Assembly: GCA_017882215.1 (NCBI GenBank)
Contig: JADGPX010000003.1
Span: 1-34,611, forward strand
DNA from: Chitinophagaceae bacterium
GTDB taxonomy: Bacteria; Bacteroidota; Bacteroidia; Chitinophagales; Chitinophagaceae
Reading direction: 5' to 3'
Length of the DNA: 34,611 nt
A model generated the notes under the pieces. That model ran no database searches, was not told the origin of the DNA, and worked only from the letters and a program-made list of their open reading frames with translations. Of the stretch, positions 18,301 through 24,664 are shown piece by piece (within the stretch, counting starts at the first letter, position 1; every line of letters begins with the position of its first letter). The position numbers and the translations under genes were made by a program.

Positions 18301-18644
18301 ACTGCAAATGCTTCGGGTAATATCTCTTTTAAAATTTCTTCAATTTTTTGATCGCGGTCCTTGCGCATCTTATCTACTTCCTGGTAGATCAGATCTCTGC
18401 CGCTAATATCAAGCGCCGTAAGGTTTTCTGCATCCTGCTTTTTTGCTGCGATCTCTGCATCAATTTCTGCAAGGTGTTCCTTGATCCTTAATTTAAATTC
18501 CTGCGTTTTATTGCGAAGCTCATCATTGGTTAAGGATTGATATTGGTTAAAGAACTGGTTGATCTCTCCAACCATAGGACTTATCTTTTTTACATCTTTT
18601 TCACTTTTATTACCACCAAACAATTTAGAAAGTAAACCTGCCAT
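15315..18644 (-). CDS. secA: Preprotein translocase ATPase SecA
   Basis: SecA is the motor of Sec protein export, acting at the inner face of the cytoplasmic membrane with SecYEG. At 1109 residues it has the large size typical of Bacteroidota SecA (E. coli 901), with insertions near the N-terminus (about 60-110) and in NBD1 (about 330-440). Motifs are Walker A MATGEGKTL (about 192-200), VNDYLARRD, DEVDSVLIDDARTPLIISG, NMAGRGTDI, GRAGRQGDPG and a C-terminal zinc-binding CPCGSGKKYKNCHG. The start MAGLLSKLFGGNKS is the family's usual one. deoC follows at 48 bp. Confidence 0.98.
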   Translation of the reverse strand: MAGLLSKLFGGNKSEKDVKKISPMVGEINQFFNQYQSLTNDELRNKTQEFKLRIKEHLAEIDAEIAAKKQDAENLTALDISGRDLIYQEVDKMRKDRDQKIEEILKEILPEAFAVVKETANRFKNNKELVSTATELDRNLSIKKNYISIEDDKSIFKNTWTAAGGEVTWNMMHYDVQLIGGIVLHEGKIAEMATGEGKTLVSTLPAYLNALAGEGVHIVTVNDYLARRDSEWNGTIFEWLGITVDCIDKHEPNGDERRAAYNSDIVYGTNNEFGFDYLRDNMVHSPDEMVQRKHHFAMVDEVDSVLIDDARTPLIISGPVPKGDQQEFLSLKPRIERIVDAQKKVTNNFLIEAKKKIAEGNDDPKDGGLALMRSWRGLPKNSALIKFLSEPGIKVKLQKTENYYLADQQRKMPEVDNELYFHIDEKNNQVELTDKGINLITKSGEDPEFFILPDIGVKLSEIEKGSLSADEKLHQKEILLNDYSVKADRIHTVQQLLKAYTLFDIDVEYVVMEGQVKIVDEQTGRILDGRRYSDGLHQAIEAKENVKIEAATQTYATITLQNYFRMYHKLAGMTGTAETEAAELWDIYKLDVVTIPTNLPVTRKDTQDLVYKTKREKYKAVIEEVEKMRDAGRPILVGTTSVEVSELLSRMLKQKAIPHNVLNAKQHQREAQVVAEAGYAQGVTIATNMAGRGTDIKLGPGVVQSGGLAILGTERHESRRVDRQLRGRAGRQGDPGTSQFFVSLEDDLMRMFGSERIASLMDRMGYKEGEVIQHSMISKSIERAQKKVEENNFGIRKRLLEYDDVMNKQRTVIYGKRNHALFGERLALDLDNAFYSVAEGLIISFKETSDHEDFKLAAILNFGIDTSITAEELDKGDTNVLTERLYEEAKAHYNHKNQAMSQQTLPVIKNIRREQGSHIENVAVPFTDGKKAIQALANLDKTIATNGDELTNALERSLTLALIDDAWKEHLRAMDDLRQSVQTAGYEQKDPLVIYKIEAFNAFKQMDDEVNKDIVGFLCHCGIPIEQNQPGRIREGREQRTDMSKMRQRKEEFAAAGGGPEYLSNENDYNDPSEPVKREPIKVGPKIGRNDPCPCGSGKKYKNCHGKES

Positions 18645-18756
18645 ATAGCCGTATTATTATATTAAATATTTCTGATAAGAATTTTACTTTGTCAAATATG
18701 GTGCGGAAAAATTTCGTAGCCAAAATGACAGCCCAAAGGACTCCTTTGGAGAAAAG

Positions 18757-18764
18757 CAAAGGTA
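18757..18764 (-). promoter_or_regulatory. Possible -7 element for secA
   Basis: On the minus strand this reads TACCTTTG, an exact TAnnTTTG match, about 113 bp before the secA ATG. No good -33 TTG is placed upstream. If used, the secA leader would be antisense to the predicted RNA at 18693-18874. Confidence 0.3.
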
Positions 18765-18848
18765 TGAAATAGTAAATAGCGAAGTAATTAAATCCAACAT
18801 CGCTGACACATCCCATTATTATAGTTTGGGCATGGTTGTGCACTATTG

Positions 18849-18874
18849 AAGCCTCCTGGTGAGGCTTTTTCTTT
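18849..18874 (+). terminator. Intrinsic terminator of the intergenic RNA
   Basis: AAGCCTC-CTGGT-GAGGCTT followed by TTTCTTTT. The T-tract is on the plus strand only, and it lies upstream of atpG, so it must end a plus-strand transcript starting inside the secA/atpG gap. Confidence 0.75.
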
Positions 18875-18916
18875 TCCACCTTTCATGCTCACCTTTTTTT
18901 ATTAACACCATTAACA

Positions 18917-18924
18917 TAACTTTG
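18917..18924 (+). promoter_or_regulatory. Candidate -7 element for atpG
   Basis: TAACTTTG is an exact TAnnTTTG match, 20 bp before the atpG ATG and downstream of the terminator at 18849-18874. This supports separate transcription of atpG. No clear -33 TTG is seen. Confidence 0.5.
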
Positions 18925-18944
18925 CACCCCGCAAATACATATAA

Positions 18945-19826
18945 ATGAGTGGTGCATTAAAAGAAGTAAGGAACCGGATTAAGAGCGTTCAAAGTACTCA
19001 GCAAATTACCAAAGCAATGAAAATGGTAAGCGCTTCCAAATTGAGAAAAGCACAGGATGCCATTACACAAATACGACCTTATGCAAAAAAACTGCAGGAA
19101 ATGCTGAGTAATATTGTTAGCAATGCAGAAGGCAATATCAGCATGAACCTGGCAACGGCAAGGCATGTTGAAAAAGTGCTGGTGATTGTTGTTACCAGCG
19201 ACAGGGGATTATGCGGCGGATATAACAGCAATCTTATAAAACTTGCCAGGCAAACAATAAAAGAAAAATACAGTGCACAAAGCGCAAAAGGAAATGCGGA
19301 GCTTCTTCCCATTGGCAAAAAAGGTTATGAGCATTTTTTAAAAAATAATTTTAAAGTAGTTGATCATTACTGGAATATTTTTTCTGATATAAGCTTTGAA
19401 AATGTACAAAGAGCCGCAAAATTTGCTATGGATGCATTTGCCTCAGGACAGGTGGATGCAGTTGAATTAGTTTACAGCGAATTTAAAAATGCTGCAACAC
19501 AAAGGTTTGTTTCAGAACAATTTTTGCCTGTAATGAAAACAGAAAAAATAAAGGGACAAAAGCAGCAGGATTTTATTTTTGAACCGGATAAGGATGTGTT
19601 GATAGAAGAATTAATGCCTAAAATTTTAAACACTCAATTATACAAAGCAGTATTGGATGCAAATGCAAGTGAGCATGGCGCACGAATGACTGCAATGGAT
19701 AAAGCAACTGAAAATGCAAATGAGTTATTAAAGGCTTTAAAAATAAGCTACAACCGTGCAAGACAGGCTGCTATTACAACTGAACTTACTGAAATTGTTA
19801 GTGGCGCTGCGGCATTGCAGGGATAA
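18945..19826 (+). CDS. atpG: ATP synthase gamma subunit
   Basis: This is the rotor shaft subunit of F1F0 ATP synthase, 293 residues, full length. The N-terminal helix SGALKEVRNRIKSVQSTQQITKAMKMVSASKLRKAQ and the C-terminal helix YNRARQAAITTELTEIVSGAAAL are the conserved coiled coil; SDRGLCGGYNSN (about 85-96) is the Rossmann-like middle. atpG usually follows atpA in an atp operon, but here the upstream neighbour is secA on the other strand, with an own promoter. No other atp gene is in the window. Confidence 0.97.
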   Translation: MSGALKEVRNRIKSVQSTQQITKAMKMVSASKLRKAQDAITQIRPYAKKLQEMLSNIVSNAEGNISMNLATARHVEKVLVIVVTSDRGLCGGYNSNLIKLARQTIKEKYSAQSAKGNAELLPIGKKGYEHFLKNNFKVVDHYWNIFSDISFENVQRAAKFAMDAFASGQVDAVELVYSEFKNAATQRFVSEQFLPVMKTEKIKGQKQQDFIFEPDKDVLIEELMPKILNTQLYKAVLDANASEHGARMTAMDKATENANELLKALKISYNRARQAAITTELTEIVSGAAALQG

Positions 19827-19833
19827 AGTAAAA

Positions 19834-19915
19834 AGTCATTAGTCAATAAGTCATTAAATAAATAATTAATTTATTCTTTTCATGATAATGGCTAATGACT
19901 TATTGACCAATGACT
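19834..19915. repeat. Long inverted repeat between atpG and scpB
   Basis: Arm 1 (19834-19856) begins AGTCATTAGTCAATAAGTC and arm 2 (19893-19915) is its reverse complement with one mismatch over 23 bp; the spacer is 36 bp. It is built from repeated AGTCATT/TAATGACT units. There is no T-tract suggesting a classic terminator, though the large hairpin could stall transcription or protect the atpG 3' end. Confidence 0.7.
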
Positions 19916-19934
19916 AATTACCAATTGACCTTTT

Positions 19935-20567
19935 ATGGATTTAAGTACAATCATTCCACATATTGAAGCATTAATTTTTGCCAGTGATAAACCATTGAGC
20001 ACTCTGGAATTAGTGGACCTTATAAACAATGCTTTGGGATTTATAGAAGACAAGGCAACACTTGAGCAGGTGGAATCTGCTATAGAAGCCATACGTGAAA
20101 AATATGATTCAGAATTTTATGCTTTTGAAATGAAAGAAAGCGGAGGCGGCTGGCAATTTCTTACTAAAAAAGAGTTTCATAAAACTATTGCACAACTTAA
20201 TGCTGATAAATATTTAAAAAAATTGTCTACAGCGGCATTGGAAACTTTATCTATCATAGCTTATAAGCAGCCCATCACAAAAAGTGAGATTGAAAATATC
20301 CGCGGAGTGAATTGTGATTATGCCGTACAGAAATTATTAGAAAAAGAACTGGTTATTATTGCCGGCAGAAAAGAAGATGCAGTTGGTAAGCCTCTCATCT
20401 ATACAACTTCAAAATCTTTTATGGATTATTTCGGGATAAACAGTGCTGATGAGCTTCCCAAAATAAAAGAAGTGCTGATGGAAGAATTAGTTGAAGCTAC
20501 TAAAATTCATAATGAAGAATCTTCAAAGCCAAAACAGGAAGAGCCAATTGAAGAAATAGAAAAATAA
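19935..20567 (+). CDS. scpB: Chromosome segregation/condensin protein ScpB
   Basis: This 210-residue kleisin-associated subunit of the SMC-ScpAB condensin has two winged-helix domains. Family stretches are HIEALIFASDKPLSTLELVDL (N-terminal, about 9-29), LSTAALETLSIIAYKQPITKSEIENIRGVNCDYAV (about 95-130, in parts) and the second-wing ELVIIAGRKEDAVGKPLIYTTS (about 138-160). The acidic tail (about 190-210) is variable. scpA is not adjacent. The gene starts 19 bp after the inverted repeat arm and precedes lysA. Confidence 0.94.
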   Translation: MDLSTIIPHIEALIFASDKPLSTLELVDLINNALGFIEDKATLEQVESAIEAIREKYDSEFYAFEMKESGGGWQFLTKKEFHKTIAQLNADKYLKKLSTAALETLSIIAYKQPITKSEIENIRGVNCDYAVQKLLEKELVIIAGRKEDAVGKPLIYTTSKSFMDYFGINSADELPKIKEVLMEELVEATKIHNEESSKPKQEEPIEEIEK

Positions 20568-20611
20568 TAATTCATCCGAATTTATTACTTGCCAAATCGT
20601 ACATCGTAAAT

Positions 20612-20640
20612 CCCCGCCTGACCGAATCAGTCGGGCAGGG
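20612..20640. repeat. GCCTGAC/GTCGGGC palindrome upstream of lysA
   Basis: CCCCGCCTGACC, short loop, AGTCGGGCAGGG: an imperfect stem with a characteristic C-A mismatch and G-T pair that recurs in the copies at 3490-3518 and 29221-29249. It lies 28 bp before the lysA ATG, so it could be in the leader. Confidence 0.7.
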
Positions 20641-20667
20641 TACATAGGAATAATGTAAATTCGCCTC

Positions 20668-21876
20668 ATGTCAAAAGTTTTATCAAACACAGAGTTGGCA
20701 AACATTGCTGATGAATTTGGCACGCCGGTTTATGTTTATGATGCAGAAAAAATAAAGGAACAATACAATAAGCTCATCACAGCATTTAAAAATACTGACA
20801 CTGTTTTTTTTTACGCATGTAAGGCATTAACTAATATTAATATTCTACAGTACATTAAATCATTAGGACCTAATGTAGACTGCAGTTCTATTAACGAAGT
20901 TAAGCTCGCATTACATGCAGGTTTTCCTCCTGAAAGAATTTTATATACATCAAACGGTATTGCATTCAGCGAAATTGAAGAAGCGAAAGATCTTGGCGTT
21001 ATTATAAACATTGACAGCCTTTCAAACCTTGAAAAATTTGGAAAAAAATTCGGACATAGCTATCCTATAGGGATTCGTTTGCGCCCCAACATTATGGCAG
21101 GCGGGCATATAAAAATTTCTACCGGGCACGAAAAAAGCAAATTCGGAATTCCTGTAGAACAAACTGATCAAATAATTTCTGTTGTTGACAAATACAATAT
21201 TTATATCAACGACCTGCATATACATACCGGCAGCGAAATAGAAAATGTAGATGTTTTTGTAAAAGGCATTGAAGTATTATTTGATATCATACCTCATTTC
21301 AGAGAACTGAAGGTTATTGACCTTGGCGGAGGATTTAAAGTCCCTTATCAAAAAGATGATACTGAAACTGATATTAATTTATTGGCTCAAAAAGTAAATG
21401 AATTATTTGCTTCACATCCTAATCCTGGTGGCAGGCCTTTGCAGGTTTGGTTTGAGCCGGGTAAATTTTTGGTTAGCGAGTGTGGATATTTCATTACAAA
21501 AGTAAACGTAATAAAAGAAACCACTGCGGCAACATTCGTGAGTGTTGATAGTGGGTTTAATCATCTTATCCGTCCTATGTTTTATGACGCTTATCATCGC
21601 ATACAAAATATCACTAACCCCGGTGGTGCCGAAAAAATATATTCTGTTGTTGGGAACATTTGTGAGACTGATACTTTTGCATGGGACAGAAAATTAAATG
21701 AAGTTAGAGAAGGCGATTATTTGGTTTTTTATAATGCAGGTGCTTATGGATTTCAGATGTCATCTAATTATAATTCAAGATTAAAGCCTGCGGAAGTGTT
21801 TGTAGAAAATGGTAAGACAAAATTAATCAGGCAAAGAGATGTTTTCGAGGATCTTTTAAAAAATCAGATTATTTAA
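20668..21876 (+). CDS. lysA: Diaminopimelate decarboxylase
   Basis: This PLP enzyme carries out the last step of lysine synthesis, meso-diaminopimelate to L-lysine + CO2. At 402 residues it is family length. The PLP lysine lies in FFYACKALTN (about 47-56); other motifs are VDCSSINEVKLALHAGF, the HIHTGSEIE His loop (about 187-195), the glycine loop VIDLGGGFKVPY (about 213-224), EPGKFLVSECGYF and the catalytic Cys in VGNICETDTFA (about 328-338). The start MSKVLSNTELANIADEFGTPVYVYD is normal. A DUF4442 gene follows at 17 bp and may be co-transcribed. Confidence 0.96.
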   Translation: MSKVLSNTELANIADEFGTPVYVYDAEKIKEQYNKLITAFKNTDTVFFYACKALTNINILQYIKSLGPNVDCSSINEVKLALHAGFPPERILYTSNGIAFSEIEEAKDLGVIINIDSLSNLEKFGKKFGHSYPIGIRLRPNIMAGGHIKISTGHEKSKFGIPVEQTDQIISVVDKYNIYINDLHIHTGSEIENVDVFVKGIEVLFDIIPHFRELKVIDLGGGFKVPYQKDDTETDINLLAQKVNELFASHPNPGGRPLQVWFEPGKFLVSECGYFITKVNVIKETTAATFVSVDSGFNHLIRPMFYDAYHRIQNITNPGGAEKIYSVVGNICETDTFAWDRKLNEVREGDYLVFYNAGAYGFQMSSNYNSRLKPAEVFVENGKTKLIRQRDVFEDLLKNQII

Positions 21877-21893
21877 ATTCTTATTTAGTAATA

Positions 21894-22382
21894 ATGAATT
21901 CCTCAACAGAAAAATTTATAAAAATGGTAAAGCATCCTGTAAAATTCAGGATGTTTTTATTTGCAAAACTTCCTGCTGCATTTTTTTCAGGAGTAAGAAT
22001 TAAAGAAATTGATGAAGGAAGATCGGTTGTAAGTGTCCCCTACAAATGGTTAACGCAAAATCCATTCAGGTCAACTTATTTTGCATCACTTGCAATGGCT
22101 GCAGAAATGAGCACAGGAGTATTGGGAATGATGCATGTTTACAAAAGAAAACCTTTGGTTTCAATGCTGATAACAAATATGGAAGCATCGTATTTTAAAA
22201 AAGCAACAGGTAAAACTTTTTTTGTTTGTGAAGATGGTAAACAAATTCATGATGCAATTGAAGAATCAATAGCTACAAGAGAACCCAAAAGCATTACAGT
22301 AAAATCTACCGGCACAAATAAAAACGATGAAGTGATTGCAGCGTTTTTATTTACATGGTCGTTCAAAGTAAAAAAGATTTAA
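21894..22382 (+). CDS. DUF4442 hotdog-fold (thioesterase-like) protein
   Basis: This 162-residue protein resembles DUF4442 proteins, relatives of the PaaI-type hotdog thioesterases. Family-like features are VVSVPYKWLTQNPFRSTYFA (about 44-63), AAEMSTGVLGMMH, and the late strand SITVKSTGTNKNDEVIAAFLFTWSFKVKK. Substrate is unknown and activity on acyl-CoA is only a family-level guess. It follows lysA at 17 bp. The next gene starts about 68 bp later. Confidence 0.8.
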   Translation: MNSSTEKFIKMVKHPVKFRMFLFAKLPAAFFSGVRIKEIDEGRSVVSVPYKWLTQNPFRSTYFASLAMAAEMSTGVLGMMHVYKRKPLVSMLITNMEASYFKKATGKTFFVCEDGKQIHDAIEESIATREPKSITVKSTGTNKNDEVIAAFLFTWSFKVKKI

Positions 22383-22449
22383 AGAATTTTTGTTTGCTAC
22401 CTTCATCACAGTTATTCATTTTATAACTTCATTTTATAATTCTCAATTT

Positions 22450-23853
22450 ATGAAGATTGCTTTTCACGGCGCAGCCAGAACGGTAACAGGCTCTAAACAT
22501 TTGCTCACCTTATCCAACGGAAAAAAATATTTACTCGATTGCGGAATGTTCCAGGGCATGGGTAAAGAAACCGAGGCTTTAAATCGTGAATTTGGTTTTG
22601 ATGCTGCTGCAGTTGATTATCTTATTTTATCTCATGCCCATATTGATCATTGCGGGTTAATTCCAAAGTTGGTTAAAGATGGCTTTAAAGGAAAAATATT
22701 TGCCACAGATGCAACAAAAGATCTTTCAGCAATATTAATGGAAGACAGTGCAGGCATTCAGGAGAATGATCTGAAATTTGTAAATAAGCGCAGAGCTGCT
22801 GAAGGAAAATCTTACTTATTGCCATTGTACACAACTGAAGATGCATTAAAAGCAGTTGACCATTTTGAAATTGTAGAATATAATCAATGGTTTGCCATTG
22901 ATGAAAGTGTGCAGGTGATGTATAAAGATGCCGGGCATATTATAGGAAGTGCAACAGTGCATTTAAAAATTAAAGAGAACGGAAAAGAAACACGATTAAC
23001 ATTTTCCGGGGATGTAGGCAGATACAGAGATGTTATTCTAAAATCACCTGATGAGTTTCCGCAGGCAGATTATATTTTACTGGAATCAACTTATGGTAAC
23101 AGTTTACACGAACAGATAACAGGCACAAATGATCTATTACTTCAATGGATAATTAAAACATGTTTGCAGAAAAAAGGGAAACTGATTATTCCTGCATTTA
23201 GCGTTGGGCGTACACAGGAAATTTTATTTGCATTAAATCAATTGGAATCTGAAAATCGATTACCCAATCTGACATACATCGTAGATAGCCCGTTAAGCCA
23301 GGAAGCAACACAGGTAATAAAAAGCTATCCTCAGTATTTTAATACAACTATTCAAAAATTAATTGAGACTGATAATGATCCTTTCAATTTTAAAGGATTA
23401 AAATTTACTAAAACAGTTGAAGAAAGTAAACAGCTTAACTACAGCAAAGAGCCGCTGGTAATTATTTCAGCAAGCGGTATGGCAGAAGCCGGAAGGGTTA
23501 AGCACCACATCAGCAACAACATTGAGAACAGCCGCAACACAATTTTATTTACCGGTTATTGTGAGCCAAATTCTTTAGGCGGAAGATTAAAACTGCATCC
23601 AAAAGAAGTGAATATTTTTGGCGCTCCACATGAAGTAAATGCAGAGATTGCAGAGATAAGAAGTATGAGCGCTCATGGAGATTATAATGATCTTTGCCAA
23701 TGGCTTGCCTGCCAGGATCCAAAACAAGTGAAGAAATTATTTTTAGTGCATGGCGAATATAAGGTACAGCAGTACTTTCAGCAAAGGCTTATCAGCAAAG
23801 GTTTTGCAGATGTTGAAATACCGGAAAGGCATTATGAAATTGGGTTGATATAA
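22450..23853 (+). CDS. Beta-CASP metallo-beta-lactamase-fold hydrolase (RNase-like)
   Basis: This 467-residue protein has an MBL domain plus beta-CASP and RMMBL segments, like bacterial homologues of CPSF73/YSH1, which are usually RNA nucleases. I start it at MKIAFHGAARTVTGSKH (22450) because that is the family N-terminus; 20 upstream codons are unlike it. The metal motif SHAHIDHC has His62, His64, Asp66 and His67; SGDVGRYRD follows. The beta-CASP part shows LLESTYGNS, IPAFSVGRTQEILF, DSPLS, SASGMAEAGRVKHH and the final FLVHGE. It is cytoplasmic. RNA as substrate is inferred from the family. Confidence 0.92.
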   Translation: MKIAFHGAARTVTGSKHLLTLSNGKKYLLDCGMFQGMGKETEALNREFGFDAAAVDYLILSHAHIDHCGLIPKLVKDGFKGKIFATDATKDLSAILMEDSAGIQENDLKFVNKRRAAEGKSYLLPLYTTEDALKAVDHFEIVEYNQWFAIDESVQVMYKDAGHIIGSATVHLKIKENGKETRLTFSGDVGRYRDVILKSPDEFPQADYILLESTYGNSLHEQITGTNDLLLQWIIKTCLQKKGKLIIPAFSVGRTQEILFALNQLESENRLPNLTYIVDSPLSQEATQVIKSYPQYFNTTIQKLIETDNDPFNFKGLKFTKTVEESKQLNYSKEPLVIISASGMAEAGRVKHHISNNIENSRNTILFTGYCEPNSLGGRLKLHPKEVNIFGAPHEVNAEIAEIRSMSAHGDYNDLCQWLACQDPKQVKKLFLVHGEYKVQQYFQQRLISKGFADVEIPERHYEIGLI

Positions 23854-23861
23854 ACTTTCGC

Positions 23862-23913
23862 AGACCTTGAAGGTTTTTGCAGACCTTGAAGGTTTCTAAA
23901 ACCTTCAAGGTCT
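23862..23913. repeat. AGACCTTGAAGGTTT direct/inverted repeat
   Basis: A 15-bp perfect palindrome with loop CTA (AGACCTTGAAGGTTT / AAACCTTCAAGGTCT) lies at 23881-23913. It is preceded by an extra direct copy of GCAGACCTTGAAGGTTT at 23860-23876. It starts within ten bases of the hydrolase stop codon. There is no T-tract, so it is more likely a dispersed repeat than a terminator. Confidence 0.75.
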
Positions 23914-23929
23914 AATACAATAAATCTAA

Positions 23930-23982
23930 CTCCGCCTTTTAAGGCGGAGAAATAATAAAAAAACGTAATGGGCTTTAGCCCT
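23930..23982 (+). repeat. RAYT-flanking REP unit, left copy
   Basis: CTCCGCC-TTTTAA-GGCGGAG (23930-23949), a 20-nt spacer, then GGGC-TTTA-GCCC (23970-23981). The same two-palindrome unit recurs at 24561-24612 in the same orientation and at 24415-24465 inverted. Confidence 0.85.
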
Positions 23983-23989
23983 GATAATT

Positions 23990-24421
23990 ATGTCCTTCGT
24001 AAAAGTAATGATACATGCAGTATGGGGTACAAAAAACCGTGAACCATACTTAATGAATGCTGTCAGGCAAAAAATCATTCAGCATATAAAAGACAATGCA
24101 AAGTCAAAACAAATTTATATAGACACTATCAACGGTCACAATGATCATCTACATTGTCTTTTCGGATTAAATGCAGATATGAGCATTTCAAAGGTTATGC
24201 AACTCATAAAAGGAGAATCTGCTTTTTGGGTGAATAAAGAAGAAATAATAAAGACAAAATTTGAATGGGCTGATGAATATTTTGCAGTGTCAGTAAGCGA
24301 ATCAATGATTGATAAAGTAAGAGTGTATATAAATAATCAGGAAGAGCATCATAAAAAAATAACTTTTGCTCAGGAATATGAAAATTTTATTAAGCAATAT
24401 AATTTCAATATTCATGGCTAA
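23990..24421 (+). CDS. REP-associated tyrosine transposase (IS200/IS605-like Y1 protein)
   Basis: This 143-residue single-domain HUH transposase has the metal motif NDHLHCLF (His53, His55) and a probable catalytic Tyr113 in VRVYINNQEEHH. VIHAVWGTKNREPYL-like sequence at the start and MQLIKGESAFWVNK are typical. Y1 enzymes nick single-stranded DNA at hairpin sites. No accessory TnpB is present. Gene and flanks fit the RAYT type: a domesticated single-copy transposase enclosed by REP palindromes. The stop codon lies inside the right palindrome (24415-24426). Its start is eight bases after the left unit. Confidence 0.9.
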   Translation: MSFVKVMIHAVWGTKNREPYLMNAVRQKIIQHIKDNAKSKQIYIDTINGHNDHLHCLFGLNADMSISKVMQLIKGESAFWVNKEEIIKTKFEWADEYFAVSVSESMIDKVRVYINNQEEHHKKITFAQEYENFIKQYNFNIHG

Positions 24422-24465
24422 AGCCATTACTACATTTAGCTTTGTCTCCGCCATAAATGGCGGAG
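24415..24465 (-). repeat. RAYT-flanking REP unit, inverted copy
   Basis: TGGCT-AA-AGCCA (24415-24426) overlaps the transposase stop codon; then CTCCGCCA-TAAA-TGGCGGAG (24446-24465). Read on the minus strand the order and spacing match the left unit, so the transposase lies between head-to-head units. Confidence 0.85.
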
Positions 24466-24560
24466 TTAATACAAGAATTAATAGACTGCATATGAAATAT
24501 CGGGAGTATTCTTCCCCTTAAAAGGCAGAGCTAAACTAGCTTAGCCATAAAATTTATTAA

Positions 24561-24612
24561 CTCCACCTTTTAAGGCGGAGAAACAAGGTTAATAACAAAT
24601 CCGGCTTTAGCC
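24561..24612 (+). repeat. RAYT-flanking REP unit, far-right copy
   Basis: CTCCACC-TTTTAA-GGCGGAG (24561-24580), with one arm mismatch, then GGC-TTTA-GCC (24603-24612). A degraded fourth unit may lie at about 24512-24547 (CTTAAAAGGCAGAG and CTTAGCC). This makes a BIME-like cluster from 23930 to 24612. Confidence 0.8.
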
Positions 24613-24664
24613 ATGAATAAATAATTTGGTTTATTCATCAATAAACGACATCTAAAATTCTCTT

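Larger units (their letters stand above)
18693..18874 (+). ncRNA. Candidate structured small RNA, possibly 6S-like
   Basis: This non-coding gap between divergent secA and atpG can fold into a long closed rod of about 180 nt. The ends pair: AA-TA-GTGC near 18695-18705 with GCACTATT at 18839-18847. Inside come AGCCA (18718-18722) with TGGTT (18833-18837), then GCCCAAA (18731-18737) with TTTGGGC (18825-18831). A terminal hairpin AGCGA/TCGCT sits at about 18778-18804, with a large asymmetric open region between. A terminator closes the 3' end (18849-18874). The length and the stem-bubble-hairpin layout recall 6S RNA, but I see no diagnostic primary sequence, so that identity is inference. An imperfect -7 element TACTTTG precedes it at 18685-18691. 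Confidence 0.5.

Noticed and set aside
18625-18879. 84-codon minus-strand frame upstream of secA
   Set aside because: It is antisense to the predicted structured RNA and terminator, overlaps the secA start, and has no family-like sequence.
23862-23990. CRISPR-like repeated sequence near the transposase
   Set aside because: The repeats are palindromes without regular spacers and there are no cas genes.
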